A stretch of 32,174 nucleotides of DNA from DATATB01 sp036268995 (lineage in GTDB: Bacteria; Planctomycetota; Planctomycetia; Pirellulales; PNKZ01). The translations under genes were made by a program, and so were the position numbers. Below are positions 21,600-30,176 of the stretch, piece by piece. Numbering within the stretch: position 1 is the first letter of the stretch; the number at the start of each line of letters is the position of its first letter. Where the stretch lies: NCBI GenBank assembly GCA_036268995.1, contig DATATB010000122.1, positions 1-32,174 of the forward strand, written 5' to 3'. The notes under the pieces were generated by a model. That model had not been told where the DNA came from and did no database searches. It worked only from the letters and a program-made list of their open reading frames with translations.

Positions 21600-23071
21600 A
21601 GGTCGTCGCTCCGCAGGGTGCTGCGCATCAGCTCCAGCGGCGGCTCGAGGCCGGTGAACAGCCGGAACTGGAGTGCGGCCTGCCGTACGAACATTTCGAC
21701 GCCTGTCACAGTCGTGCATCCGTGCCGCCGGGCTTCTTCGATCAGCATGGTGTGTTCGGGATTGTACACGGTATCGAATACGATCATGCCAGGCCGCAGG
21801 CGGCTGCCATCGTAGGGCGTGGCGGCCACGTGCGGCGACATGCCCAGCGGCGTGCAATTGACTAGCACGAAGACTTGCTCGTCGTGCCGCCGGTCCCAAT
21901 CGACAACCTGTCCACCGAGGTCTGCGGCAAGCCGCTCGGCCCGGGCGTGCGTGCGGCTGCTGATCAAGACCTGGGCGCCGGCCTGGTGCAGGCCGTGCAC
22001 AATGGCCTTGGCCGCGCCGCCGGCTCCCAGCACCAAAGCCCGCACGCCCGATAGCGGAGCCGTCCGGATGCGATCGCTGTCGAGCACGGCGACCAGGCTG
22101 TCGATCGCCGCGGCCTGGTCGGTGTTGTAGGCGTACACGCGGCCGTCGAGCCACACCAGCGTGTTGGCCGCGCCGATCTCGCGCACCGCCTGGTCCGCAT
22201 CCGTAATCACGGAGAGCACCGCTTGCTTGTGCGGAATCGTGACGCTCAAACCACACAGTCCAAGTTCTTCGGCATCGTCAAGAAACACGGGCAGATCGTC
22301 TGGCGGCACGCGAAAGGGCACATACACCTTGTCCAGGCCTAAGGCGGCAAAGGCCGTGTTGTGTACCAGCGGGCTGCGGCTATGCCCGATGGGATCGCCG
22401 ATCACGCCGTACAGCTCGGTTTGCGGTCCGATCTGGTCGTAGCGATACAGCTCGCTCATCTCGTTGAAAGTGAGCTGACCGGGCGCAAGCGGCTGACCGC
22501 TGGCCGCGCAGGCGTATGTGAAAGGGGCGCCCGCCCGGCCGGCCAGCAAGCGCGAGGGCGTGCCCAACTCGCCCATGCATAGGCCGACCGTCGGCAGCGA
22601 CGCCGTGCGCACCAGGCGGAGCATGCGCGTGACGTCGTGCGTGCAATTGGCCCGGGCCGCGATTTTGACCAGATCGGCATCATGGGCCGCCAACCGGGCG
22701 TGCACGGCGGGCAGATCCTGCGGCGTGCCCGTGAAATCGTGCAGGCTGACGATGCGCCGCGCGCTGCCGACGCGCGGGATCGCGGCCGCCGCGTCCGCTT
22801 CCAGGTCGACGTACTCGGCCCCCGACTCCATCACGTCCACCAACAGCCGGCGGCGATAGTCTTCGTCCACTTGCTGTCGCCCGCCGTCCTCAGGCCGCCG
22901 AAACGTGAACACGGCCGGACCGGGGCGCTTGGCAAACAGTTCCTCCAGATCAATCGGCTGGTCGAGATAGTCGAGACGGAACTCGCACAACTGCGCACCT
23001 TCGGCCATTAGCCGGCGCTGTTCGCTGACCAGCTCGGGAATCGTCCGGCACCCGATCGTGACGCAGAGCAT
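21596..23071 (-). CDS. aroDE: Fused 3-dehydroquinate dehydratase / shikimate dehydrogenase
   Basis: This 491-residue bifunctional enzyme catalyses two consecutive shikimate-pathway steps. Residues 1-210 are a type I dehydroquinase: EFRLD (30-34), His111 in SLHDF and the Schiff-base Lys136 in LVKIAARA. Residues 220-485 are a shikimate dehydrogenase: SRSP (231-234), the catalytic Lys282 in VTIPHK, Asn303, Asp318 in YNTD and the NADP-binding GAGGAAKA (349-356). The usual NTDG motif reads NTDQ here. The same fusion is known in plants and chlamydiae. Its ATG at 23071 is 10 bases from the mutL stop, and no separate ribosome binding site is obvious. It is co-transcribed with mutL and aroK. Confidence 0.95.
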   Translation of the reverse strand: MLCVTIGCRTIPELVSEQRRLMAEGAQLCEFRLDYLDQPIDLEELFAKRPGPAVFTFRRPEDGGRQQVDEDYRRRLLVDVMESGAEYVDLEADAAAAIPRVGSARRIVSLHDFTGTPQDLPAVHARLAAHDADLVKIAARANCTHDVTRMLRLVRTASLPTVGLCMGELGTPSRLLAGRAGAPFTYACAASGQPLAPGQLTFNEMSELYRYDQIGPQTELYGVIGDPIGHSRSPLVHNTAFAALGLDKVYVPFRVPPDDLPVFLDDAEELGLCGLSVTIPHKQAVLSVITDADQAVREIGAANTLVWLDGRVYAYNTDQAAAIDSLVAVLDSDRIRTAPLSGVRALVLGAGGAAKAIVHGLHQAGAQVLISSRTHARAERLAADLGGQVVDWDRRHDEQVFVLVNCTPLGMSPHVAATPYDGSRLRPGMIVFDTVYNPEHTMLIEEARRHGCTTVTGVEMFVRQAALQFRLFTGLEPPLELMRSTLRSDDL

Positions 23072-23081
23072 GGAGTGTTCG

Positions 23082-24965
23082 CTAAGTCCGCATGAATTGC
23101 CGGTCGAGTTCTTCGCGGGTAAAGACCAGGGCGGTGGGCCGGCCGTGCGGGCAATGGTGCGTATCCTGGGCCAAGTGCCGCAGTTCGACGAGCGCGGTCA
23201 CTTCCTCGCTGCTCAGCCGGTCGCCCGCTTTGATCGCGGCTTTGCAGGCCACCGTGTGCAGCAGCTCGTCAAGCAGGTCACGGCGCTCGGGCGCGCGGCC
23301 GCCGGCGGCAAGCTGGTCGACCACCGCCCGCAAGACTTCGACCGGTTTGAGCCGGCCCAGCATGGCCGGGTAGCTATGGATGAGCACCGTGTCGCCGCCG
23401 AAAGGTTCGATCCGCAACCCCAGCCGGCCGAGCAGCTCGCGATGTTCGCTTACCAGGGCCGCCTCGGCCGCGCTCAAATCGACGGCATCTGGCACCAGCA
23501 GACTCTGGCTCTCGAGCGCGCCGGCCAGCACCTTACCGCGGATTTGTTCGTACAGAATCCGTTCGTGCAATGCGTGCTGGTCGATCACCAGTACGCCTTC
23601 TTCGCTTTCGGCGACCAGATAACGATCGTGGATTTGCAATGCCCGCACTGGCGAGGACGAATCGAACGCGCGCGCGGCCGCCAGGGCAGGGGACTGCTCG
23701 GGCGAAGCGGCGGATGCCGGTAGCGGGGGGCTCAAATTCGCAATCACGTCCAGGGCCTGGGCGGCCCGGGCGGGGAGCGCATTGAACTCCAGCCGCGATT
23801 GCCCGGCTGGGGCCAAAGCGACCGCTGCCGGCCGCGCGTCGGACGTCGCGGGCGCGGACCACGTGGCCATCTGCCCTTTGGCCCAATCCACCAACTCGCT
23901 TCGCAGCCGGTCGGCCACCTGCGGATCGTGAGCCCCGGCCGGCCCTTCAGCCACGTCAGCCCGAATGGCATGCGTGAGGTCCGTCGTCAGAAACTTCGTG
24001 CGCAGCGTGGCGAGCAGTTGGCTGTACAGCCGCCCGCCGTCCTGGAACCGCACTTCGAGCTTCGTCGGGTGTACGTTCACGTCGACCAGATCGGCCGGCA
24101 TCGTGAAACGCAGAAACGAGATTGGGTAGCGGCCCGTCAGCAGCAGGCCGCGGTACGCCTCGCTCAAGGCATGCTGCAGCGAGCGGTCGCGGATGTGCCG
24201 GCCGTTGAGAAATAGATACTGCATCCGGTTGTGGGCTCGGCTCTGGCTCGGCCGAGCGACGTAGCCAGACAGCGTGATCGGCTCGTCGCGGCTTTCGATC
24301 CAGATCAGATCTTTGGCCAGGTCACGGCCCGCGAGCAGGGCGATGCGCTCGACCCAATCTTCGGCCGCCGGCAGGTCGTAGACCGGGCGGTCGTTGTGCC
24401 GTAGCGTGAAGTGCACTTCGGGATGTGCCAGCGCCAGCCGCGTAAAGGCCTCGCTCAAGTGTCCCATCTCGGTCTGCATCGAACGCAGGAACTTGCGGCG
24501 CACCGGCGTATTGAAGAACAGGTTGCGGACCTCGATGGCCGTTCCCGGCGGGCAGCCGCAAGGCTCGACGCCGCTGGACTCGCCGGCCACGACCTCTAAA
24601 TGGGCGCCGGCCGGACTGTCGCCCGTGCGGCTGCGCAGTGAAAAACGGCTGACTTCGGCGATCGAGGCCAAAGCCTCGCCGCGAAACCCCAGCGTGCTGA
24701 CGCGAAACAAATCGTCGGCCGACGAGAGCTTGCTGGTGGCGTGGCTGGCCACGGCCAGCGGCAGCTCGTCGGGCGGAATGCCCGAGCCGTTGTCCGTGAC
24801 GCGTACCAGGTCGGTGCCCCCCTGTTCGACGGCCACGTCGATCCGCGTCGCGCCGGCGTCCAGCGAGTTCTCGACCAGCTCCTTGACGACGCTAGCCGGC
24901 CGCTCGATGACCTCGCCGGCCGCGATTTTGTTCACCACGCTGGTAGACAATTTGCGGATTGGCAT
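23082..24965 (-). CDS. mutL: DNA mismatch repair protein MutL (endonuclease type)
   Basis: The 627-residue GHKL ATPase coordinates mismatch repair with MutS. ATPase motifs are ELVENSLDAGA (29-39), DNGSGI (58-63) and TLGFRGEALASI (91-102). The C-terminal nicking-endonuclease site is DQHALHERILYE (462-473), with ACKAAIKAG (573-581) and CPHGRP (605-610) as metal-binding partners. Full endonuclease motifs mean that nicking is done by MutL itself, as in bacteria without MutH. A linker of about 100 residues, rich in Ala and Pro (about 340-440), joins the two parts. The ATG at 24965 gives the standard MPIRKLSTSVVNKIAAGEV start; the longer frame comes from the ATGATGAATG repeat. No Shine-Dalgarno sequence is obvious. 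Confidence 0.96.
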   Translation of the reverse strand: MPIRKLSTSVVNKIAAGEVIERPASVVKELVENSLDAGATRIDVAVEQGGTDLVRVTDNGSGIPPDELPLAVASHATSKLSSADDLFRVSTLGFRGEALASIAEVSRFSLRSRTGDSPAGAHLEVVAGESSGVEPCGCPPGTAIEVRNLFFNTPVRRKFLRSMQTEMGHLSEAFTRLALAHPEVHFTLRHNDRPVYDLPAAEDWVERIALLAGRDLAKDLIWIESRDEPITLSGYVARPSQSRAHNRMQYLFLNGRHIRDRSLQHALSEAYRGLLLTGRYPISFLRFTMPADLVDVNVHPTKLEVRFQDGGRLYSQLLATLRTKFLTTDLTHAIRADVAEGPAGAHDPQVADRLRSELVDWAKGQMATWSAPATSDARPAAVALAPAGQSRLEFNALPARAAQALDVIANLSPPLPASAASPEQSPALAAARAFDSSSPVRALQIHDRYLVAESEEGVLVIDQHALHERILYEQIRGKVLAGALESQSLLVPDAVDLSAAEAALVSEHRELLGRLGLRIEPFGGDTVLIHSYPAMLGRLKPVEVLRAVVDQLAAGGRAPERRDLLDELLHTVACKAAIKAGDRLSSEEVTALVELRHLAQDTHHCPHGRPTALVFTREELDRQFMRT

Positions 24966-24984
24966 TAGGAGACCGAGGGGGAAA

Positions 24985-25072
24985 TGCGGAATGCAGAATG
25001 ATGAATGCTGAATGACGAATGCATTCTTCCCCATTCATCATTCATCATTCCTACTTCATCATTGATCACAGG
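24985..25072. repeat. ATGATGAATG-type inverted repeat, locus D
   Basis: GAATGATGAATG (24996-25007) is exactly complementary to CATTCATCATTC (25032-25043), and further ATGAATG-like units lie on both sides. It occupies the gap between the response regulator stop and the mutL start. It also touches the stop codon of the response regulator at 25066. Confidence 0.82.
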
Positions 25073-26469
25073 TTGTATTCCCGAATCTTGCGGTATAGCG
25101 TGCGTTCGCCGATGCCTAGTAGCCGGGCGGCTTCTTCGCGGTTGCCACCGGCGAAACGCAGGGTTTCGGCGATGAAGAGGCGCTCGATGTCTTCCAGCGG
25201 CTTGCCGAGCAGGCCGGCCAGCGTGCCGCCGGCCAGGTCCGGGGCGGCGTCGCCCGGATCGGCCAGTTCGCTGGGCAGATCGTCGACGTCCAGCACGCCG
25301 TCGAAGTCGACGACCACCATGCTTTCGATCACGTTGCGAAGCTGGCGCACGTTGCCCGGCCAGTCGTAGGCCATCAGCCGCCGCCGGGCGGCCGTGGACA
25401 TGCTGCGAATGACCTTTTCGTGCCGCTTGGCAAACAAGCGGATGAAGTGCTCGATCAGCAGCGGAATGTCCTCGCTGCGTTCGACCAGCCGCGGCAGCAC
25501 GACCGTGACGACCTTTAGCCGATGATACAGGTCGCTGCGGAACGTGCCGGCAACGATCTGTTGCTCCAGGTTGCGGTTGGTGGCCGACAGAATGCGGACG
25601 TTCACCTTGATCGACTCGTTGGAGCCGACGCGTGTGATCTCGCCGCTTTCCAGAACCCGCAGCAGCTTGATCTGCGTGGCCATGGGCATGTCGCCCACTT
25701 CGTCGAGAAACAGCGTGCCGCCGTGCGCGTATTCGAACTTGCCGACCCGATCGGTGCTGGCGTCGGTAAAGGCGCCACGCACGTGGCCGAACAGCTCGCT
25801 TTCCAGAATGTTCTCGCTGAGCGCGGCGCAGTTCAGCGCGACGAAGGGCTTGTTCTTGCGTGGACTGTTCTGATGAATGGCCTGGGCCACCAGTTCCTTG
25901 CCGGTGCCCGTCTCCCCCTGGATCAGCACGCTGGCGTTAGTGGGCGCGATCCGCTTGAGCAGGCTGATGACCTCGTTCATCTTGGGGCTCGAGCCGATCA
26001 CCCCTTCGAAGCCGAAGCGTTCGTCCAGCCGGCGATTCAGCTCGGCATTGGCCCGGCGCAGGCCCTGGCTGGCGGCCGCCCGCTCGACCACGGCACGCAA
26101 TTGGGCCAGATCAAGCGGCTTGAGCAGGTAGTTGAAGGCCCCCTGCTGCATGGCACTCACGGCCGACGGGATCGAGCCGTGGCCGGTGACCAGGATCACC
26201 TCGGCGTCGGGCAGATCGTCCTTGGCTTTATTCAGCAGTGCAATGCCGTCCAGGTCGTTCATTACCAGGTCGGTAATGATGATGTCGAACGGCTCGTGCT
26301 CGATCCGCTCGCCGCCGGCGGTGCCCGAGGTAGCCACTTCGCAGCGGTATCCGACCCGCTCCAAGCTTTCGGCCACGGCCTGGGCGTGGGCTTCGTCATT
26401 ATCGACGATCAGAATGCGCACCGGCGGCGCCACGGTTTCGGCCGGCTCGGAAGTCTTGGCGGAGCGCAT
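25066..26469 (-). CDS. NtrC-family sigma-54 response regulator
   Basis: The 467-residue activator has an N-terminal receiver (phospho-acceptor Asp67 in IIITDLVMND, Lys117 in LLKPLD). A central AAA+ domain carries Walker A GETGTGKE (185-192), the sigma-54 contact loop GAFTDA (232-237) and Walker B TLFLDEVGD (252-260). The C-terminal Fis-type helix-turn-helix reads GNREEAARLLGIGERTLYRKI. All parts for phosphorylation-dependent activation of sigma-54 promoters are present. The final GAFTDA residues differ from the classic GAFTGA, a substitution also seen in other members. It is the likely partner of the soluble histidine kinase just upstream on the same strand, with a small membrane-protein gene between them. 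Target genes are unknown. Confidence 0.94.
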   Translation of the reverse strand: MRSAKTSEPAETVAPPVRILIVDNDEAHAQAVAESLERVGYRCEVATSGTAGGERIEHEPFDIIITDLVMNDLDGIALLNKAKDDLPDAEVILVTGHGSIPSAVSAMQQGAFNYLLKPLDLAQLRAVVERAAASQGLRRANAELNRRLDERFGFEGVIGSSPKMNEVISLLKRIAPTNASVLIQGETGTGKELVAQAIHQNSPRKNKPFVALNCAALSENILESELFGHVRGAFTDASTDRVGKFEYAHGGTLFLDEVGDMPMATQIKLLRVLESGEITRVGSNESIKVNVRILSATNRNLEQQIVAGTFRSDLYHRLKVVTVVLPRLVERSEDIPLLIEHFIRLFAKRHEKVIRSMSTAARRRLMAYDWPGNVRQLRNVIESMVVVDFDGVLDVDDLPSELADPGDAAPDLAGGTLAGLLGKPLEDIERLFIAETLRFAGGNREEAARLLGIGERTLYRKIREYNL

Positions 26470-26522
26470 GCGGTCGATAATACAAAATCAGCCGCAAAGC
26501 CGAAAGCGGCGGGCAAGCGCGA

Positions 26523-26831
26523 TCATCGCCAGCTTTTGCCGCTTAATGGACTGTAAAGCCAAAGGAATGCCGCCACCCAGGCTGCCGCGAGGAAAACTAC
26601 CACCACCAGGAGCGAACGCTTGCCGAACCAGAACCGGCCATAGGCGACGCCCAGGCCCCCGCCGAGAATCGCCAGCAGCAAGGCCATGCTCAGAACGAAA
26701 ACGACGTTCCGCCAAAGTTCGGTGCCGATCCTCTGTTCATGGAGCTCACGATTAATTAACAGCAGCACGAAGGAAAGCGCGCAACAGACCGCTGCCGCAC
26801 CGATACGGAACTGCGGCGATGGCTCGGTCAT
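26523..26831 (-). CDS. Small three-helix membrane protein
   Basis: The 102-residue protein has three predicted membrane helices: about 10-26 (IGAAAVCCALSFVLLLI), 43-65 and 73-92. I recognise no family. GGAGGATG lies eight bases before the ATG at 26831, a strong ribosome binding site, so the gene looks real. It lies between a soluble histidine kinase and its probable response regulator, all on one strand. A sensory or membrane-tethering role for the kinase is inferred from position only. Confidence 0.7.
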   Translation of the reverse strand: MTEPSPQFRIGAAAVCCALSFVLLLINRELHEQRIGTELWRNVVFVLSMALLLAILGGGLGVAYGRFWFGKRSLLVVVVFLAAAWVAAFLWLYSPLSGKSWR

Positions 26832-26955
26832 GGTTGCATCCTCCGACGGGTCTCATTTGCAGCGAAGTTTAGGATCGTAGCCTACTGCCAGCGATTCAAG
26901 CCTCATCGGGCAGTCGCACAGATCGAACAGGAGATGCCCTCACCTCCGCGCTTCG

Positions 26956-27726
26956 CTATCCCGGCAAAACCGTGGTTGCCGCCGTTTCCGCTGCAATCCG
27001 CGGCGGGGTGGGCAGCGCGATGGTGAATTGGGTGCCGCGGCCGACTTCGCTTTGGACGAGGATCTGGCCACCGTGGGCTTCGATGATCTTGCGCGTGGTG
27101 GGCAGGCCGAGGCCGGAGCCGCCGCGTTTGGTGGAGTAAAACGTCTCGAAGATGTGCGACAGGGTCTTATCGTCCATGCCGCAACCGGTGTCGATCAGAT
27201 GCAGCGCGACGCCGCGCGGCGTGACCTCGGTCGAGACGACCAATTGCCCTCCGCCGGGCATTGCCTGCTGGGCGTTGATCACCAGATTCAGCAAGGCTCC
27301 CTGGAACGACTCGCGATCCAACAGCACGCTAGGCAAGTCCGACTGCAAAAAGTCGATGACCTCGATGTGCGACTCGGCCGCCTTGGGCTTGAAGAAGTCG
27401 ATCACCCGGCGAACCTGCTCGTTCAGATCGCTAGGCTCGAGGCTGATGCGCCGCACCTTGGCGAAATTGAGAAAATCGTCGAGCAGCGTTTGCAGCCGAT
27501 CGCATTCGCGCTGCACGACCAGGATCTTTTGCAGTGCCCGGCGATCGCGCGGATGGTCGGGATCGATGCTAAAGTCCTCGGCCAGCAGCTCCATGTTCAG
27601 CCGGATGGTCGAGAGCGGATTCTTGATCTCGTGGGCCAGCCCGCCGGCCAGCCGGGCGATTTCGGTGTACTGGTCGACGAGCCGCTGATTCTCGTTGCTG
27701 CCGGACGAGGCCTGGGGCTGTGTCAT
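26956..27726 (-). CDS. Soluble sensor histidine kinase (NtrB-like core)
   Basis: The 256-residue protein is nearly all catalytic core. The phospho-acceptor His32 sits in GGLAHEIKNPLSTIR (H box), the N box is in LNLVINAQQAM, and the G boxes are DTGCGMD and GGSGLGLPTTRK. It autophosphorylates and should pass phosphate to the NtrC-type regulator encoded downstream. No membrane segment and no PAS or GAF sensor domain are present, so the signal must come through another protein. The ATG at 27726 was chosen because the frame further upstream is encoded by the GTGGGCAT palindrome. The ribosome binding site is weak. Confidence 0.9.
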   Translation of the reverse strand: MTQPQASSGSNENQRLVDQYTEIARLAGGLAHEIKNPLSTIRLNMELLAEDFSIDPDHPRDRRALQKILVVQRECDRLQTLLDDFLNFAKVRRISLEPSDLNEQVRRVIDFFKPKAAESHIEVIDFLQSDLPSVLLDRESFQGALLNLVINAQQAMPGGGQLVVSTEVTPRGVALHLIDTGCGMDDKTLSHIFETFYSTKRGGSGLGLPTTRKIIEAHGGQILVQSEVGRGTQFTIALPTPPRIAAETAATTVLPG

Positions 27727-27754
27727 GCGGACACCGTTCGAGGGAGCGAAACGA

Positions 27755-27785
27755 GCATGCCCACGCCGCGGTGGCGTGGGCATGC
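27755..27785. repeat. GTGGGCAT palindrome, copy 2
   Basis: GCATGCCCACGCC (27755-27767) and GGCGTGGGCATGC (27773-27785) are perfect 13-bp arms around GCGGT. It lies between pnp and the histidine kinase gene and may fold as the 3' end of the pnp message. It is related to the copy at 11244-11267. Confidence 0.88.
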
Positions 27786-27828
27786 ACCCAGATCAATCGA
27801 TTCCACGCGGCCAGCGCCGGCGGACGAC

Positions 27829-29940
27829 TTACTTGTTGACAACCGGCTCGGTCTGGCCCAGCTCGCGGATGGCCTGCTTGCGGCTGAGCTTGACGCGGTC
27901 CTGGTCGTCGATGGCGATGACCTTGACCTGCATCTCGTCGCCCACCTTGCAGACGTCGGCCACGCTGTTGACGTAGCCCTCGGACAGCTCGCTGATGTGG
28001 CACAGGCCGTCTTTGCCGGGCAGGATTTCGATGAAGGCACCAAAATCCTTGACGCTGGTCACGCGGCCGTCGTAAATCTTGCCGACCTTGACGCTCTCGG
28101 TCAGAGCCTCGATCCGCCGCATGGCCGCCTGGGCGCCTTCGGCGTCGTGGCTGGCCACGGTGACCGTGCCGTCGTCGTCCACTTCGATCACCGCACCGGT
28201 CGCTTCCTGGATGCCGCGGATGGTCTTGCCGCCCGGGCCGATCAGCAGGCCGATCTTCTCGGGATTGATGTGCGTACGCAGCAATCGCGGGGCCCAAGCC
28301 GAAATCTCGTCGTTGGGACGCGGCATCGTGGTGAGCATGGTTCGCAAAATCTGAATCCGCGCTTCGCGCGACTGATCGAACGTGGCGGCCACGATCTGCG
28401 GCGTGATGCCGCGAATCTTCAGGTCGAGCTGGATGCCGGTGATGCCGTTTTGCGTGCCGGCAATCTTGAAATCCATGTCGCCGAAGTGGTCTTCATCGCC
28501 GATGATATCGGTGAGCAGCACCCACTTTTCGTCGCTCTCCTTGACCAGGCCCACGGAGATGCCGGCCACGGGATTGCTGATCGGCACGCCGGCCGACATC
28601 AGCCCCAGCGTCGCACCGCAGACGCTGGCCATCGAGCTGGAGCCGTTGGATTCGAGAATGTCGGAGATCACGCGGATCGTGTAGGGGAACTGCTCGGGAT
28701 CCGGCAGCACGGGCTTGACGCTCCGCTCGGCCAAGGCCCCGTGGCCGATTTCGCGGCGGCCGGGTCCGCGGATGGGCCGCACTTCGCCCACCGAGAACGA
28801 CGGGAAGTAATAGTCGAGCATGAACTTCTTCGAGTACTCGTCGATCAGGCCGTCGACGCGCTGCTCGTCGCGATTGGTGCCCAAGGTGACGGTGATCATC
28901 GCCTGGGTTTCGCCACGCTGGAAGATCGCCGACCCGTGCACGCGGGGCAACACGTCCACTTCGCACTCGATGTTACGCAACTCGCTCGAGCGGCGGCCGT
29001 CGGCCCGGGTGCCGGCCAGAATGAGATCGCGGACGATCCGCGCTTCGAGCTCGTGCCAGGCATGGGAGAACTGGCCGGGGTCGACCGCTGGGTTGGCCGG
29101 ATCGGGAATCAACTCGGACTGGGCGCGCGCCTTGAGCTGGCTGACGGCATCGGCCCGGGCGTGCTTGCCCGAGGTTTGCTTGGCCTGGCGGAAGGCGTCG
29201 TAGTACTTGCTCTTGACCAGTTCGTAGGTGGCATCCGGCGGCGGGACTTCGTACTGCCGCTTCTGCACGTTCACCTTGGCAAACAACTCGTCTTGCAGGT
29301 CGCACAGCTCGCGAATGTATTTCTGACACTCTTCGATCGCCTCGAGCATGCGGGCCTCGGGCATTTCGCGGGCGAAGCCCTCGATCATCAGCACCGATTC
29401 GCGGTTGCCAGCGACGATCAGGTCCAAGTCGCTCTCTTCCAACTCGTCCTGAGTGGGAAAGGGGACGAACTTGCCGTCGATGTGCCCCAAACGCACAGCG
29501 CCGATGGGGCCGAGAAAAGGCAGGTGGGAGACGCCCAGGGCGATGCTGGCGCCGTTCATGGCCAACACGTCGCCGTCGTTCTGGCGATCACTGGACATGA
29601 CGAATGTTTGGATCTGCACTTCGTCATGGAACCAGTCGGGAAACAGCGGCCGGATGGGCCGATCGATCAGCCGGGCCGTGAGCGTTTCCTTGGTCGTCGG
29701 CCGGCCTTCGCGCTTCAGGAAGCCGCCGGGGAATTTGCCGGCTGCGGCCGAGCGCTCGCGATAGTCGCAGGTGAGCGGAAAGAAATCGATTCCCGGCCGG
29801 GCAGGGCCCGTGGCCGCCGCCGCCAGCACGACGGTTTCGCCGTACCGCACCAGGCAACTGCCTGCCGCCTGCTTGGCGAGGTAACCGGTTTCGATGGAAA
29901 GTACACTGGCTCCGATTTGGCGTTCAACACGAATTTTCAA
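27829..29940 (-). CDS. pnp: Polynucleotide phosphorylase
   Basis: The 703-residue 3'-5' exoribonuclease phosphorolyses RNA and works in mRNA decay, usually in the degradosome. Two RNase PH domains (about 1-215 and 310-535) flank a helical linker, followed by KH (about 555-615, GLLIGPGGKTIRGIQ) and S1 (about 620-688, GRVTSVKDFGAFIEI). The catalytic second core shows GRREIGHGALAERS and the metal-binding aspartates in DFKIAGTQNG. The start is probably TTG at 29940: it is preceded by AGGTGGGA with good spacing and gives KIRVERQIGASVLSIETG, a normal PNPase N-terminus. The ATG at 29994 would put 18 unrelated residues in front. rpsO is upstream in the conserved order. Confidence 0.96.
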   Translation of the reverse strand: MKIRVERQIGASVLSIETGYLAKQAAGSCLVRYGETVVLAAAATGPARPGIDFFPLTCDYRERSAAAGKFPGGFLKREGRPTTKETLTARLIDRPIRPLFPDWFHDEVQIQTFVMSSDRQNDGDVLAMNGASIALGVSHLPFLGPIGAVRLGHIDGKFVPFPTQDELEESDLDLIVAGNRESVLMIEGFAREMPEARMLEAIEECQKYIRELCDLQDELFAKVNVQKRQYEVPPPDATYELVKSKYYDAFRQAKQTSGKHARADAVSQLKARAQSELIPDPANPAVDPGQFSHAWHELEARIVRDLILAGTRADGRRSSELRNIECEVDVLPRVHGSAIFQRGETQAMITVTLGTNRDEQRVDGLIDEYSKKFMLDYYFPSFSVGEVRPIRGPGRREIGHGALAERSVKPVLPDPEQFPYTIRVISDILESNGSSSMASVCGATLGLMSAGVPISNPVAGISVGLVKESDEKWVLLTDIIGDEDHFGDMDFKIAGTQNGITGIQLDLKIRGITPQIVAATFDQSREARIQILRTMLTTMPRPNDEISAWAPRLLRTHINPEKIGLLIGPGGKTIRGIQEATGAVIEVDDDGTVTVASHDAEGAQAAMRRIEALTESVKVGKIYDGRVTSVKDFGAFIEILPGKDGLCHISELSEGYVNSVADVCKVGDEMQVKVIAIDDQDRVKLSRKQAIRELGQTEPVVNK

Positions 29941-30117
29941 GGTTTTGTCCCACCTTTGTGCTCGTCCCAGACGGCAAAGGAAAAACCATTGCAAGAGAGC
30001 GGATACCCGACGGCGACGAACCCAATGCGGTCGTCAACCGTGCCAGCCGGAGTCGCCGTACTCGACCGCTCGCAGAGCCCAGTGCTTGCTGCGGAGAATA
30101 CAGTTTGCTGCCGCCAT

Positions 30118-30150
30118 CAACAGGCGCTGTTGCCATCGCCCGGAGGCGAT
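30118..30150 (-). promoter_or_regulatory. Tandem hairpins in rpsO-pnp spacer
   Basis: Two adjacent hairpins lie 27 bases after rpsO: CAACAG/CTGTTG around three bases (30118-30132) and ATCGCC/GGCGAT around four (30135-30150). There is no T-run, so they are more likely processing or stability structures than terminators. In E. coli the same gap holds stem-loops cut by RNase III in pnp autoregulation; similar function here is inference. Confidence 0.5.
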
Positions 30151-30176
30151 TGTGCGCCGGCCGTGCACACGAGAGC

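Noticed and set aside
26488..26715. 75-codon minus-strand frame
   Set aside because: It overlaps the small membrane protein in another frame; the latter has the strong ribosome binding site and clear membrane helices.
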